Below, piece by piece: positions 47,867-56,640 of a stretch of DNA of 58,326 nt. Origin of the DNA: a virus; IMG/VR virus record IMGVR_UViG_3300035121_000011, positions 1-58,326 of that record; one strand, 5' to 3'. The notes under the pieces are model-generated. The model saw nothing but the letters and a program-made list of their open reading frames with translations. It did not search any database and was not told the DNA's origin. Every line of letters starts with the position of its first letter. The first letter of the stretch is position 1. Both the position numbers and the translations under genes were made by a program.

Positions 47867-48253
47867 TCAGGTCGTAGCGGCCGGGCAGCGGACGACCATC
47901 CGGTCGAGTTCGATCATCTTGCCGACGACCTTACCCGAAGTGGAAGTCGCGTCCACCGTTCCAGCGAGGTGGGCGTAGACGATTGCGCCGGCAGTAAATG
48001 CCGTCCCAGCCGTCATTGTTGCCTCGACGATTTCGCCGTGGGTCATGACGTCAATCATGTCCCCCGCAGCGAACGCCTTCTGCGCCACGATGAGTCCCAT
48101 GACGGCGGTTTCAGCCGCGCCGCCAATGACCACCTGGCCAGAGGTGTTGATCGAGACGGCCTGGATCTTGCCGATGTCCGTGGCGGTAATCGCCGCCAGA
48201 AGCGGCGCCCGGAAGCCACCCGACACCGGATCGTACTTGTCAAAACGTGACAT
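47867..48253 (-). CDS. Capsid decoration/stabilisation protein, 128 aa
   Basis: FRAPLLAAITATDIGKIQAV, then a beta-rich, Gly/Ala/Thr-rich chain (AETAVMGLIVAQKAFAAGDM; GEIVEATMTAGTAFTAGAIV). Similar to DUF2190-type head decoration proteins. Lies between the scaffold and the capsid gene. Confidence 0.7.
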   Translation of the reverse strand: MSRFDKYDPVSGGFRAPLLAAITATDIGKIQAVSINTSGQVVIGGAAETAVMGLIVAQKAFAAGDMIDVMTHGEIVEATMTAGTAFTAGAIVYAHLAGTVDATSTSGKVVGKMIELDRMVVRCPAATT

Positions 48254-48296
48254 GGGCCTTCCACTCCCTTCCTGTATCGGGGGCGCTCGGGGTGCC

Positions 48297-48953
48297 CTAC
48301 AGTTTCTGCCTCAACGCGGGGTACTTAGCCGCCAAAGCGGCCTTGTCCGGCGTTGTTCCTTGCGGCGGCGCAATTCCGCCATTCGCCGGAGAGGTTCCGG
48401 GTGGTGGCGTTGTCCCCTGTCCTTGACCCTCGGCCGGCGCCGGCTTGACGAGCCAGGGATTCGCTGTAGCGAGTGCCTTCAGCGCATCCTTCATCCCGGC
48501 CACGTTCCCGTCCGCGTCAACCGTGATCTTCGAGCGGTCCAGCAGCTTCAACGCCGCTCCGGGGTCATGCCATTGGTGCTCATTGGCGGAGAGGAATGCG
48601 TTTTCGACGCGCAGCGCCTGATTCACATTCGTCAACTCTTCACGAACCTTCGTGGCTTCGGCCAAGTCACGCTCCAGCTTTTGAAGCTGAGGCATATCCT
48701 TGTCCCGGAGTTGCGCGTGGGCCGCTTCGGCTTCCGCTCGCTTCTTATCCGCTGCGGCCAACTGGGCGACCACCCGATCGAATTCCGTCCGGCTAACGGC
48801 GCTCTGTCCGCTGTCCGGTTGGGCTCCTGCGGGCGGCGTAACGGCGCTCTGTCCGTTGTCCGTGTTTGCAGCGGCGCCTGTACCCTCGGTTCCGGTTCCG
48901 GCGCTCTGTCCAGTTCCGGTAGCGGCGCTCTGTCCGCCCAATGGGTCAGTCAT
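48297..48953 (-). CDS. Capsid scaffolding protein, 218 aa
   Basis: Low-complexity N terminus with repeated GQSA units, a central coiled coil (DKKRAEAEAAHAQLRDKDMP; LERDLAEATKVREELTNVNQ) and a Pro/Gly C-terminal tail. This is the usual architecture of scaffolds encoded ahead of the capsid gene. GGAGG precedes the ATG. Confidence 0.8.
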   Translation of the reverse strand: MTDPLGGQSAATGTGQSAGTGTEGTGAAANTDNGQSAVTPPAGAQPDSGQSAVSRTEFDRVVAQLAAADKKRAEAEAAHAQLRDKDMPQLQKLERDLAEATKVREELTNVNQALRVENAFLSANEHQWHDPGAALKLLDRSKITVDADGNVAGMKDALKALATANPWLVKPAPAEGQGQGTTPPPGTSPANGGIAPPQGTTPDKAALAAKYPALRQKL

Positions 48954-48980
48954 GGATCCTCCTGAGTATAACCCGACGTT

Positions 48981-49002
48981 ATCCCCAGAGTCTACCGGGG
49001 AT
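48981..49002 (-). terminator. 6-bp hairpin between MuF and scaffold genes
   Basis: ATCCCC (48981-48986) pairs with GGGGAT (48997-49002), loop AGAGTCTACC. The minus-strand loop and downstream DNA also read as TAGACT, 18 bases, TATACT, a promoter-like pair, but the -10 lies only 14 bases from the scaffold ATG. Function unresolved. Confidence 0.4.
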
Positions 49003-49009
49003 GTACAAC

Positions 49010-50284
49010 CTAACTGTTTCCCTTTGATATCTTGGCTTTCAGGCGCCTAAGCAAGACAGGCCTTGTCTGCGAACTGGCGCCCGGCAATTGATAGGTCTTA
49101 GCCAATGCCTTCAAATCCGGGACCCGCATAGCGTCCAGCAACCTCACATCCCGTGTGAAGTCCCCATATATGCGCTTAGCGGTTTCCAGCTGAGTAGGCG
49201 TCAAACCGGCCGGCGCACCTACCCCGCTAGCCCTAGCTCGCCCAATGCTACCGGCTCGCATTGCCGGAGTTGGCTTGGGGGCGCTACTTGGGGGAGATGT
49301 GCGCCCTCTAATGCCGCCAGAAACGCTCCTGGGCGTAGGCACCTCCGGCTGCTTAGCCGTCGCCAATGCACGCTGCTCGTCCAGCCATTTGTTGTAATTC
49401 CCATTGACCAGATTCTCTAGGAATGCGTCTTCTTCCAATTGCACGGGGGCAACGTAGCAGAAGCAATGAGGGTGTGGCTTGCGCGGAACTTCATCTTTGG
49501 GCCAAATGCCTTTGCCCAACTCAAACTTGTCCTCATCCGCAAACTCATCACAGACATCAGCCCTGGGATGGCTTCCGGAGAGATACCATCTCATCCCGGT
49601 AACCCAAGGCTTGTCTTGCGCTTGCTGAACCGACACCGCATGAAAGGCGTTGTTGATCTCCGAACGCGCCAATCGCGTTGCAGCATAGCGAACGCCGCCC
49701 GGCGTATTGGGATTGAACCAATCTACGGCCTCAGCGGCGAACTCGCGCGCGGTCTTGCCCTGAGCCAGGAGGGAATTGATCCGCTGATCGATCCGGCTCC
49801 CCAGCCAAACATCGTTGCGGTATATGCGTTGCGCCAGATCTGTGTAGCTAAATCCCATACGCGCCAACGCTACATCAGTAGTCCGCGCTAGCCCGAACTG
49901 AAGGTTGGTGAGGACTTCTCGGGCCAATGTGCTTTGCCCCAGCGCATCCAAGACAAAGGCGTCCATAGCATTACCAAGCTGGATAGCCCTCGCACTAGCC
50001 TCCAGCCGGCGCGCCTCAACTACCCGCCCAAGCTGGCGGAGCAACTGCGCCTGCTGTTCCAATATGGCGCGCCTAACTGTTGCCATTTGCGCGTACCGGA
50101 CCGGATCGCTTACCGACAGTTGCGCCTTGGAAAGCAAATGCGCCATATCGGAGCGGATTGAATCGGCCGCATCCGCCAGCATAGCCGAGATCTGCTGATC
50201 CGTTGCGACTTGAACCTGCGCGGAAGCGCGGGCCCAATCGCCCGGTACCGGCTGGCGGATGGGACCTGTCACGCCGGCACCCAC
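49010..50284 (-). CDS. MuF-like minor head protein, 424 aa
   Basis: The helical N-terminal half is followed by the MuF signature: RSEINNAFHAVSVQQAQ and WYLSGSHPRADVCDEFADED, and HPHCFCYVAP (Cys/His set). A C-terminal region has a HeH/SAP-like ending (RVPDLKALAKTYQLPG). Portal-associated head protein; GTG start overlaps the gene upstream. Confidence 0.82.
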   Translation of the reverse strand: MGAGVTGPIRQPVPGDWARASAQVQVATDQQISAMLADAADSIRSDMAHLLSKAQLSVSDPVRYAQMATVRRAILEQQAQLLRQLGRVVEARRLEASARAIQLGNAMDAFVLDALGQSTLAREVLTNLQFGLARTTDVALARMGFSYTDLAQRIYRNDVWLGSRIDQRINSLLAQGKTAREFAAEAVDWFNPNTPGGVRYAATRLARSEINNAFHAVSVQQAQDKPWVTGMRWYLSGSHPRADVCDEFADEDKFELGKGIWPKDEVPRKPHPHCFCYVAPVQLEEDAFLENLVNGNYNKWLDEQRALATAKQPEVPTPRSVSGGIRGRTSPPSSAPKPTPAMRAGSIGRARASGVGAPAGLTPTQLETAKRIYGDFTRDVRLLDAMRVPDLKALAKTYQLPGASSQTRPVLLRRLKAKISKGNS

Positions 50285-50562
50285 CTACCATTGCGAACAT
50301 AGCCGTGCTTGTTACAACAAGGCCAGAGGAGGCTGGGCTCAAGATGCAACGGCTCGGACGAAACCAACGTATGTTTGATAACGCTGGCGGACATCCAGCG
50401 TGGCGCAGGCAGGTTGGGCGCTACGCACCAATGCCAGATGAGAATCCCAGCTTGCGTTGGGTCATCGGGATTTTGCATGTAGTACGTATCGTCGCCTAAT
50501 GGTCGCGCTTCAATGCCGGACCAAAGCGAAGGAGGATTGTCGTGGTTCGTGTTGTTTGTCAT
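50269..50562 (-). CDS. Hypothetical protein (DUF6527-like), 97 aa
   Basis: Contains WHWCVAPNLPAPRWM and a Cys-rich end LLWPCCNKHGYVRNGRWVP; the L..CC..HG.(V/I)R.G.W ending resembles DUF6527. Encoded between portal and MuF with overlaps on both sides. Function unknown. Confidence 0.6.
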   Translation of the reverse strand: MTNNTNHDNPPSLWSGIEARPLGDDTYYMQNPDDPTQAGILIWHWCVAPNLPAPRWMSASVIKHTLVSSEPLHLEPSLLWPCCNKHGYVRNGRWVPA

Positions 50563-52148
50563 GCGGGCGCTCCTGCATCAACTGGCGGCTGCGGCGCCGC
50601 TTCAAGCCCCAGCCGGGTAGCTTGAGCGTCAAGCTCAGCCTGATTCGCGGCCGCCATACGCGCCAACAGATCCGAGGGGAACTGGAACCCAAGCTTGGTT
50701 GACAAGTACTCCTGCGCGAATTGCACGTCAATGATCTTCGCGGTGATCAAGTCAATGATCTCTGCGATCACCGAAGCGCGATCCACCGGCATTGGGTCGC
50801 CGAACGTCACGTTGACGTCAAATTGACCCTCAATTGGTTGGCGCCCCTCGTAGGCCGGCGCCCAGCCATTCAACAGATCAAACAGCATCTGCGTAAGGAC
50901 TTCCGCCATGCCGGTCTCGCGCTCAGCGTTGGCGGAGGTAACCGGCGCCATCTTGATAGCGAGCGCCACGCCGCTTTCGGCCACCTGAACATCAACCTTA
51001 CCAACGGCAATGTCCGGCACGCCGGTAGCTTCCAGCGCGGAGCCCTTCAAGCTATTGACGTGATCCTGCAACGGGTCAACGCTTTCGACGCCCGCCACGC
51101 GGCCGAACTTCTTGCCGTCTCCCAACTCCAGCACGGAAGCCGGCGCGATGATCCAATCGCCTTCACTTCCATCAGCGTTGACGGGCGCGCCGGAGTCGGT
51201 CCAATAGACGCCAATCCCGGCCAAGGCAATAGCCATGTCCTCATCCGACATCCCCTGCGTGATGCCGGCCAGGACCGTCTCCAGTCCCTGCAACAGCGAG
51301 TAACCGTATGGGCCATTCTGCGTGTTTTTGAAATGGTAGACAGGGATGGAGGTGATCTGGGCCGGCAGCATGAAGCCCTTGAATGCGAACTCCGTATGCC
51401 ATTGACTCCAATTGACCCAATTCGGAGGCTGCACCGGACTCAGGTCGGCCGCGCTCAACGGGAATCGGTCGTCCCATTTGGCTTGCTCGAAGAAGTCCAT
51501 CTTGTAGTAGATGCCGCCAATGGAAGAGCCCTTGACGGCCGCCGCGTCCTCAGGCGTCAGGATTCGCTGGTACCACTCGCGTTGCGCGACAACCGTCTGC
51601 CCGTCCGGCGAAGTCAGGATGGACACAATGTACACGCCGGCGATGCGCTCGCTGTCAGTCCCCATAGGGATTGCGAAGTACTGAGCGCCATCAAGCAACG
51701 TGATCCGTAGCCGGCGCCCCTCCGGCTTGCTTGTGTCAGCGCTGATTTGCATGAATGCGTCACCGCGCCGCAGCATGGTCCGCTTCATCTCTCCGAATTT
51801 GACCTTGAAGCCCTCGCGCTTGAACAGATCGCCGGCCCAAGTAGCCAACTCCGCTTGCGCTTCCGGCGTCGCACTACTGGTAACGGGTATCCCGTATGTG
51901 ACGGTGAGATCGTGTCCCAGGTATCGGTTAGTGCCCTCCACAATCGCGCGCCCGAATGGGATATAGCGCCGGCCCTTGGGGTCATCATCCGCCCGCAGGA
52001 TGGCGAAGAATGCCTCTTGCACGTTGTTGATGATATCGTCATACGTCCAATACGATTGCACGCGCTGGACGTCGTTGATTTGCTTCGCGCTCACGTACGT
52101 CGGGGCTGGGCGACCCAGCGCCACCGCCGTTGCGTATGGGGATACCAC
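50559..52148 (-). CDS. Portal protein, 529 aa
   Basis: GTG start behind GGAGGAG. GPYGYSLLQGLETVLAGITQ is typical of SPP1-like/gp6-type phage portals, and the overall layout (N-terminal wing, stem helices, LDAQATRLGLEAAPQPPV tail) matches. Forms the dodecameric DNA gate. A CCCAG/CTGGG hairpin (52170-52185) with TAGAAT in its loop sits just upstream. Confidence 0.85.
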   Translation of the reverse strand: MVSPYATAVALGRPAPTYVSAKQINDVQRVQSYWTYDDIINNVQEAFFAILRADDDPKGRRYIPFGRAIVEGTNRYLGHDLTVTYGIPVTSSATPEAQAELATWAGDLFKREGFKVKFGEMKRTMLRRGDAFMQISADTSKPEGRRLRITLLDGAQYFAIPMGTDSERIAGVYIVSILTSPDGQTVVAQREWYQRILTPEDAAAVKGSSIGGIYYKMDFFEQAKWDDRFPLSAADLSPVQPPNWVNWSQWHTEFAFKGFMLPAQITSIPVYHFKNTQNGPYGYSLLQGLETVLAGITQGMSDEDMAIALAGIGVYWTDSGAPVNADGSEGDWIIAPASVLELGDGKKFGRVAGVESVDPLQDHVNSLKGSALEATGVPDIAVGKVDVQVAESGVALAIKMAPVTSANAERETGMAEVLTQMLFDLLNGWAPAYEGRQPIEGQFDVNVTFGDPMPVDRASVIAEIIDLITAKIIDVQFAQEYLSTKLGFQFPSDLLARMAAANQAELDAQATRLGLEAAPQPPVDAGAPA

Positions 52149-52185
52149 GGGTGCTCCTCCTCCGGTTAGCCCAGATTCTACTGGG

Positions 52186-53709
52186 TCAGCGCGTAGCCTT
52201 CGCCTTAACCTGGCGGGTCTGGACGTACGGACTTCCTAGCATCCCAGAGAACATACGCCCCAAGGCTTCCGGCGTATGATCGTCTTTCTTCAATGGGTTC
52301 TCCGGCGCCGAGCGGCCTTTCTCGCTCGCCTGCTCCGCGCTCTCCTTGTACCTGTAGTCATTGAACTCACGGATGGTGTTGGTACATTTACGATTGACGG
52401 TCAATTGCGGTTTCCTGAATCCGTCTTCCCCCACATAGCTCACTTTGAGCTTACGGCGGAACCATTCCAGCCTGTCATTGATCTCCAGCGAGCCCGGATT
52501 CATACTACGAACCCGCAACATCTGCATTAAGCGCCGCGTCCGGTCTGGCTCCGCTGGGTCTGGGTAGAAGCCGCGCAGCGTTGCCGGGTTCAGGCCGCGT
52601 TGCCTAATGATATCTGCGAACTCTTCGGTAGTCAGGCCGCGTTCGTAGACCTCTTCCAAGATGTGGAACCGTTGGTGTTTTGGATCCACTTGCACAAGCA
52701 ACCAAACGGATGGGTTGGTGAATCCGTAGTCGGCGCAAGCCCAAGTCTCCCAGCCGGCGCGAAAGCCATCATCATTGACGTGGATCTCTTCATCAAAGTC
52801 CTTGAACACGCGGCCCACGAACTCCGTGAACATCGCTGCAATTTCTTGATTGAAGCTCTCCTGCGACATGTCTTGCCAGAGCGCCCAGATTTCAGGATGG
52901 ATCCCGACCGGATGCATAATGCCGGTGTCTCTATCAAGCTTGTAGCGGCCTAGCTCCTTCAACGCATCTATGGCCTTATTGAGCAATCCATTGCTAGCCT
53001 GCTCCGCCAACCACTTGAATAGTCGTTCGTCTACGCCGCCCTCATATACGTATGGGTTATCCCAAGCCGGGACCCGCCAACTACGCCAGTCGGTTCGATC
53101 TGGGTTCTGCCCATCTACATAAAGGTCATAATACCAGTTCTTGCCTTCCGGCGTAGAGCCAAACTGCGCCCAACCAGTAAAGTCCGCCAATGTTGGACGC
53201 ACAAACTTGATCCAGACAGACGGCTTCAGCTTAGCCGCTTCTGAGAACACCACTCCGCTCAGGCCCTCGCCAACCAGTGTGCCGGGATACTTGGCGCTCT
53301 TGGCGGTAATCACAAACCGCTTATCAAACAAGCTGATTTGCATAGCGCCTGACTCAGGGTTGTTGTACGTCCCCGGATGATCGAATGAGAACCCCAACCT
53401 ATCCAACGCATTGTATATGACGCGAAACTCCTTCTCGGAGTCGCTGTACTCCGGCCCCACTATCCAGAATTCGCGCCGCAATCCTAGCCGCTTCAATCTC
53501 TGCAACTCAGCGTAAGCGCGGAATGCCTCCGGCGCTAGCCGCATAGCGCCGACCTGACTCTTTCCCACCCGACGACCGCCCGCAAAGACCTTGTTACGAG
53601 TGGGATCTAGCAACACCTCACGCTGTAACGGGTACGGCCGCCAGCCCGTATATTGCCATATGCGATTATGGCGCTGGTCAGTAGGGGCAGTTGTGACCAG
53701 CTGTCCCAT
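52186..53709 (-). CDS. Terminase large subunit, 507 aa
   Basis: FAGGRRVGKS gives Walker A (44-51). VVFSEA (153-158) stands at Walker B with Ser in place of the usual Asp. The nuclease half has WACADYGFTNPSVWLLVQ (RNase H-like Asp). Packages DNA into procapsids. ATG overlaps the stop of the zinc protein upstream; gene order terL-portal is standard. Confidence 0.92.
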   Translation of the reverse strand: MGQLVTTAPTDQRHNRIWQYTGWRPYPLQREVLLDPTRNKVFAGGRRVGKSQVGAMRLAPEAFRAYAELQRLKRLGLRREFWIVGPEYSDSEKEFRVIYNALDRLGFSFDHPGTYNNPESGAMQISLFDKRFVITAKSAKYPGTLVGEGLSGVVFSEAAKLKPSVWIKFVRPTLADFTGWAQFGSTPEGKNWYYDLYVDGQNPDRTDWRSWRVPAWDNPYVYEGGVDERLFKWLAEQASNGLLNKAIDALKELGRYKLDRDTGIMHPVGIHPEIWALWQDMSQESFNQEIAAMFTEFVGRVFKDFDEEIHVNDDGFRAGWETWACADYGFTNPSVWLLVQVDPKHQRFHILEEVYERGLTTEEFADIIRQRGLNPATLRGFYPDPAEPDRTRRLMQMLRVRSMNPGSLEINDRLEWFRRKLKVSYVGEDGFRKPQLTVNRKCTNTIREFNDYRYKESAEQASEKGRSAPENPLKKDDHTPEALGRMFSGMLGSPYVQTRQVKAKATR

Positions 53710-53897
53710 TATGCGGCCTCGGCGGCTTTCATGGATTGGTCGAACGCTTTGGTACGCTTACAGTTCTTGCAATCTACTCCGTACGGATTGACAACGCCGG
53801 AAATTACCATGCTTGGGTAAGCATTCCTCTCCACATGGCAGGCGTACTTGTAATTGGCGCCTTCGGAAGGGATGCGCAAATGCGATTTGTAGCTCAC
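53709..53897 (-). CDS. Small cysteine-containing protein, 62 aa
   Basis: Contains YACHVERNAYPS and VDCKNCKRTKAFDQ: C-x-H plus CxxC, a possible zinc knuckle. ATGA overlap with the gene before and a one-base overlap with terL. Unknown; positions like this in cos phages sometimes hold HNH remnants, but no HNH motif is seen. Confidence 0.6.
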   Translation of the reverse strand: MSYKSHLRIPSEGANYKYACHVERNAYPSMVISGVVNPYGVDCKNCKRTKAFDQSMKAAEAA

Positions 53898-54112
53898 GGC
53901 TTGTCCTCACATCCGCAGGTTTCGGTATGCCGGTCCCCGTGCTTACCGTCCGGGCCAAGCGGCCGGTGCCGATCGCATTCATCAATGAGTCTCTGCAACC
54001 GTTCGATATGGACCAGCTTGTCAGTCCGCATAGAGAGCCCCATCCAAGTCTGCGCTATACAAAGGGTTTCGCGCAGCATCTTGGGACCATCTGGCACCGT
54101 GTAGCTAGTCAT
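53894..54112 (-). CDS. Hypothetical protein, 72 aa
   Basis: ATG 54112 forms ATGA with the upstream stop. KMLRETLCIAQTWMGLSMR is helical, and the end HTETCGCEDKP has CxC. HIERLQRLIDECDRHRP is likely a helix. Unknown function. Confidence 0.6.
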   Translation of the reverse strand: MTSYTVPDGPKMLRETLCIAQTWMGLSMRTDKLVHIERLQRLIDECDRHRPLGPDGKHGDRHTETCGCEDKP

Positions 54113-54396
54113 TCCTCTTCCTCGCCGGCTTCAAGTCTATCAATGGCGGCATCCAGGAGGCCGCGCGCCCGGTACCAAGGGATGGAGCCGCCGCGATAGA
54201 TGATCCCATATGTAGTCTTGTCGTTATCGCTATCATCCATATCCGGCTTGATCTCCGCCGTGATGATGATCCAATCAACAAGCGTTCCCTGGGCCGCATC
54301 GGTATCGGGATGCTCCCTGTACCAGACAGCGCTGTGCTTCTCTATCGCGGCTTCAAGGGCATCCAACGCAGCCCTTTCCTCAACGCTCCGGGCCAT
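54109..54396 (-). CDS. Hypothetical protein, 95 aa
   Basis: MARSVEERAALDALEAAIEK then TLVDWIIITAEIKPDMDDSD and IIYRGGSIPWYRARGLLD: a small alpha/beta protein often found in actinophages near the terminase. Function unknown. Glu-rich end. Confidence 0.65.
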   Translation of the reverse strand: MARSVEERAALDALEAAIEKHSAVWYREHPDTDAAQGTLVDWIIITAEIKPDMDDSDNDKTTYGIIYRGGSIPWYRARGLLDAAIDRLEAGEEEE

Positions 54397-54401
54397 GCCG
54401 T

Positions 54402-54848
54402 TTACCCTACCTGCGTCTGCGGATCAAAGGCGCAACAATCCAATGGTAGCTGCACTTCGCCGTCAGCCAGCTCCGGATTCTCAATGACCGCCTGAATGTG
54501 ACGGTCAACGCGGACGAGCATTCCAGGCTCCCAGTAGGGCGGCGGGCCTTCCTGCCCAATTGGGACTTGGATTCGGCGCAGATCGTACTCAACCAATACA
54601 ACCCCGCACCATTCGCAACGCTGGCGCATGAAGATTCCGAACAGCGTGAGGCAAGCGCCGGCGATATGGACTACGGTCTCAGGCGCCAGATCCCAAAGGC
54701 GCGGGCCAGCTGGCTCCGGATCAGGCGCAGCAAGGTCGCTCAACTTGATGGGGCCGCGTTCGGGGTCAATTGGCTGCATCAATTCGTCTAAGTTGTGATC
54801 GCGCACATACTTCATGAATGCATCTTCCGGATCAACGCTTGTTGACAT
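54402..54848 (-). CDS. Hypothetical protein with CxxC, 148 aa
   Basis: Start MSTSVDPEDAFMKYV at 54848 is chosen because GAGAGAGGGAA precedes it. RQRCEWCGVVLVEYDLRRIQ and EPGMLVRVDRH resemble actinophage proteins with a single CxWCG knuckle. A final Cys pair (LDCCAFD) may complete a zinc site. Function unknown. Confidence 0.65.
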   Translation of the reverse strand: MSTSVDPEDAFMKYVRDHNLDELMQPIDPERGPIKLSDLAAPDPEPAGPRLWDLAPETVVHIAGACLTLFGIFMRQRCEWCGVVLVEYDLRRIQVPIGQEGPPPYWEPGMLVRVDRHIQAVIENPELADGEVQLPLDCCAFDPQTQVG

Positions 54849-54885
54849 GATTCCCTCTCTCAATGGGAACGGTACGCCCGTACCG
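54849..54885 (-). promoter_or_regulatory. Leader hairpin plus GAGAGAGGGAA ribosome site
   Basis: CGGTACG/CGTACCG (54870-54885) forms a 6-7 bp hairpin followed by GAGAGAGGGAA (54861-54851) and ATG 54848. Same order as the early-region leaders, but the AGCGAG loop is absent and no promoter boxes are clear. Confidence 0.5.
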
Positions 54886-54925
54886 ACCAAGGAAACGGGC
54901 GCACCGCGCTCACAACGTTAGCCGG

Positions 54926-56077
54926 CTAGCAAGCCAACGTCAGATTGGATAGGTTGGTGACCGTGGAGTAGTCCGCGCTCACGTCACCCAAAGAATTGTT
55001 GCTCCAGGTGATCCGGCCGCACGGGTTCTCGATCAGCGTCGAGCCGGTACCTGATGCCCATTCGTTGCGGGCGATGACGTTCCCGGTCGCCGTTGCGCCG
55101 TTGCCAGACGCGCCACCGATGCGGAACGAGTAGCTACCGCCCACCAGCAGGTTGTTGATGAATTGCGGCGCCGGTCCGACGTCTCCCGACCAGAAGATCG
55201 GAGAAGTGGAAGGGTGACCGCGCATCGTGAAGGTATTGTGGCGGAGCACCACGTTCGCGCCGGAGCCCGACAATTGAACGCCATCGCTGTGGGCGCCTCC
55301 GGCTGCGTGCTGCTCCATGTAGGAATCCGTGACGGAGATGTTGTCTCCCTCGACGTCCACACCGTCGCCGCCGGAGTACGATCGCACTCGTAGCAACGTG
55401 AAGTTATGGCCGCCGAAAGCGGACTCACGCGCATACGGATCCGAGCCCTTGGCCTGGATGGTGACGTCGGTAAATGTCACCGATCCGAATGTCTGCACTC
55501 CACCGAATTGGCCGGCGTAGATGACGCTGTTGGTCACCTTCACGCCGGTCGCATTGACGGTCAGCCAGTTGGCGCCGCTGCAATCGAACAACTTGTGATC
55601 GTAGACGGCGTTGTTGGTATTCAGCACGCAGCCCTGCGAGGAAAGCGCACTCATCGCACCGAGGTATCCGGTGTTGGCGGCCGTGGGGAAGCTAGGTGCC
55701 GGCGGCTGAGTCGGCGTAGGCGTGGGGGTCGGAGTGGGACTTGGCGTAGGCGGCTCGGTGGTAGCCGGTGGAGTTGTGGGGACCGGAGTCGTTGGCGCCG
55801 GCGTGGTTTCCGTCACAGTAGGCGTCGGCGTAGCGGTAGGCGCGGTCAGACCGGCGATCACCTTGGCCTGGATGACGATGCAAGCCTGGGCCGTTGCGGT
55901 TTCCTCAGGCGTAGTTGCGAACTGGACCTGGAGCTCGCAATTGTGGCGCAGCTGCTGAGCAAACAGCAGATCCTCAGCCGGCGTAGCGGCCGACGCGCTC
56001 GGGATCGCAACCAGGACTGCGAGTCCGGCCACAATCAGGCTCGCCAGAGCGGCGAACAGATTTCGCTTGCGATTCAC
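54926..56077 (-). CDS. Secreted right-handed beta-helix protein, 383 aa
   Basis: A Sec signal peptide (NRKRNLFAALASLIVAG..., cleavage at SASA-A near residue 31), a helical pair-Cys segment, a Thr/Pro-rich linker (about 77-130) and a parallel beta-helix domain with repeated N-x-V-I/L turns (VTNSVIYAG, VLRHNTFTM, FINNLLVGG). It resembles exported polysaccharide lyases/glycosidases or binding proteins of actinobacteria. No tail-attachment region, so probably exported by the infected cell. GTG start after AAGGGG. Confidence 0.8.
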   Translation of the reverse strand: MNRKRNLFAALASLIVAGLAVLVAIPSASAATPAEDLLFAQQLRHNCELQVQFATTPEETATAQACIVIQAKVIAGLTAPTATPTPTVTETTPAPTTPVPTTPPATTEPPTPSPTPTPTPTPTQPPAPSFPTAANTGYLGAMSALSSQGCVLNTNNAVYDHKLFDCSGANWLTVNATGVKVTNSVIYAGQFGGVQTFGSVTFTDVTIQAKGSDPYARESAFGGHNFTLLRVRSYSGGDGVDVEGDNISVTDSYMEQHAAGGAHSDGVQLSGSGANVVLRHNTFTMRGHPSTSPIFWSGDVGPAPQFINNLLVGGSYSFRIGGASGNGATATGNVIARNEWASGTGSTLIENPCGRITWSNNSLGDVSADYSTVTNLSNLTLAC

Positions 56078-56115
56078 ATTCTTCCCCTTCTATGGTCTTT
56101 GCTCTTCAGAGCCTA

Positions 56116-56631
56116 CTAGAGTTTGTCGGTCGACAATGAGGATACGCAGGTCTCGCCACCACTAATGATCTTTTGCACAGCCACATCGTGACCGCCGCTA
56201 GTGGCGTCGCATTCTATCACTATGCCTGGACCGAGCAGCGGGTCAAGTGTTGCGGTGATCTGACTGTTCACCACAATACCGGGCTGGAACCAGATGGTGT
56301 GGGTATACGGCGTCTCGGTGTAGATGGTGAATGGATAACCCCCGTGCACGTTGCCTTGTACTGGCGCGTTCGGGCTTGTCGCTGTGATCGTGACATTCGC
56401 CTTGATATGGTTCAGGCGCTCACCCGAATCAACCTCAGCTACCACCACGTGCCAATTGACGGCAATTGCGTTGCCAGGCATCCCCTGCGGTCTAGCCGGC
56501 TTCTCGATGATCCCATTGCCCGGTTGGGCAGCCTTGTGGTCCGGATTGCTTGTAGGGATCCCATCGGTTGGACCGCATCCCGCCAACGCTATCACAAGCA
56601 GCGCTGCGCATACCATCTTTACTTTGTTCAC
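56116..56631 (-). CDS. Predicted lipoprotein, 171 aa
   Basis: MNKVKMVCAALLVIALAGC ends in a perfect lipobox LAGC, so export and acylation at C19 are expected. The rest is beta-rich (AVNWHVVVAEVDSGERLNHI; NVTITATSPNAPV) with two Cys in the C-terminal half. Surface or periplasm-like location. Unknown role; perhaps superinfection exclusion, a function known for phage lipoproteins. Confidence 0.72.
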   Translation of the reverse strand: MNKVKMVCAALLVIALAGCGPTDGIPTSNPDHKAAQPGNGIIEKPARPQGMPGNAIAVNWHVVVAEVDSGERLNHIKANVTITATSPNAPVQGNVHGGYPFTIYTETPYTHTIWFQPGIVVNSQITATLDPLLGPGIVIECDATSGGHDVAVQKIISGGETCVSSLSTDKL

Positions 56632-56640
56632 TTGCCTCTC

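Noticed and set aside
49010-50284. ADP-ribosyltransferase or protease fused to MuF
   Set aside because: The C-terminal region is low-complexity plus a short SAP/HeH-like end; no toxin or protease motif seen.
50721-51710. 329-codon plus-strand frame
   Set aside because: Antisense to the portal gene; no ribosome site, and no plus-strand gene is convincing anywhere in the window.
53709-53897. HNH endonuclease near the terminase
   Set aside because: Only a C-x-H and one CxxC are present; no HNH catalytic motif.
55406-56119. 237-codon plus-strand frame
   Set aside because: Antisense to the beta-helix/linker gene; repetitive Arg-rich product arises from the Thr/Pro linker codons.
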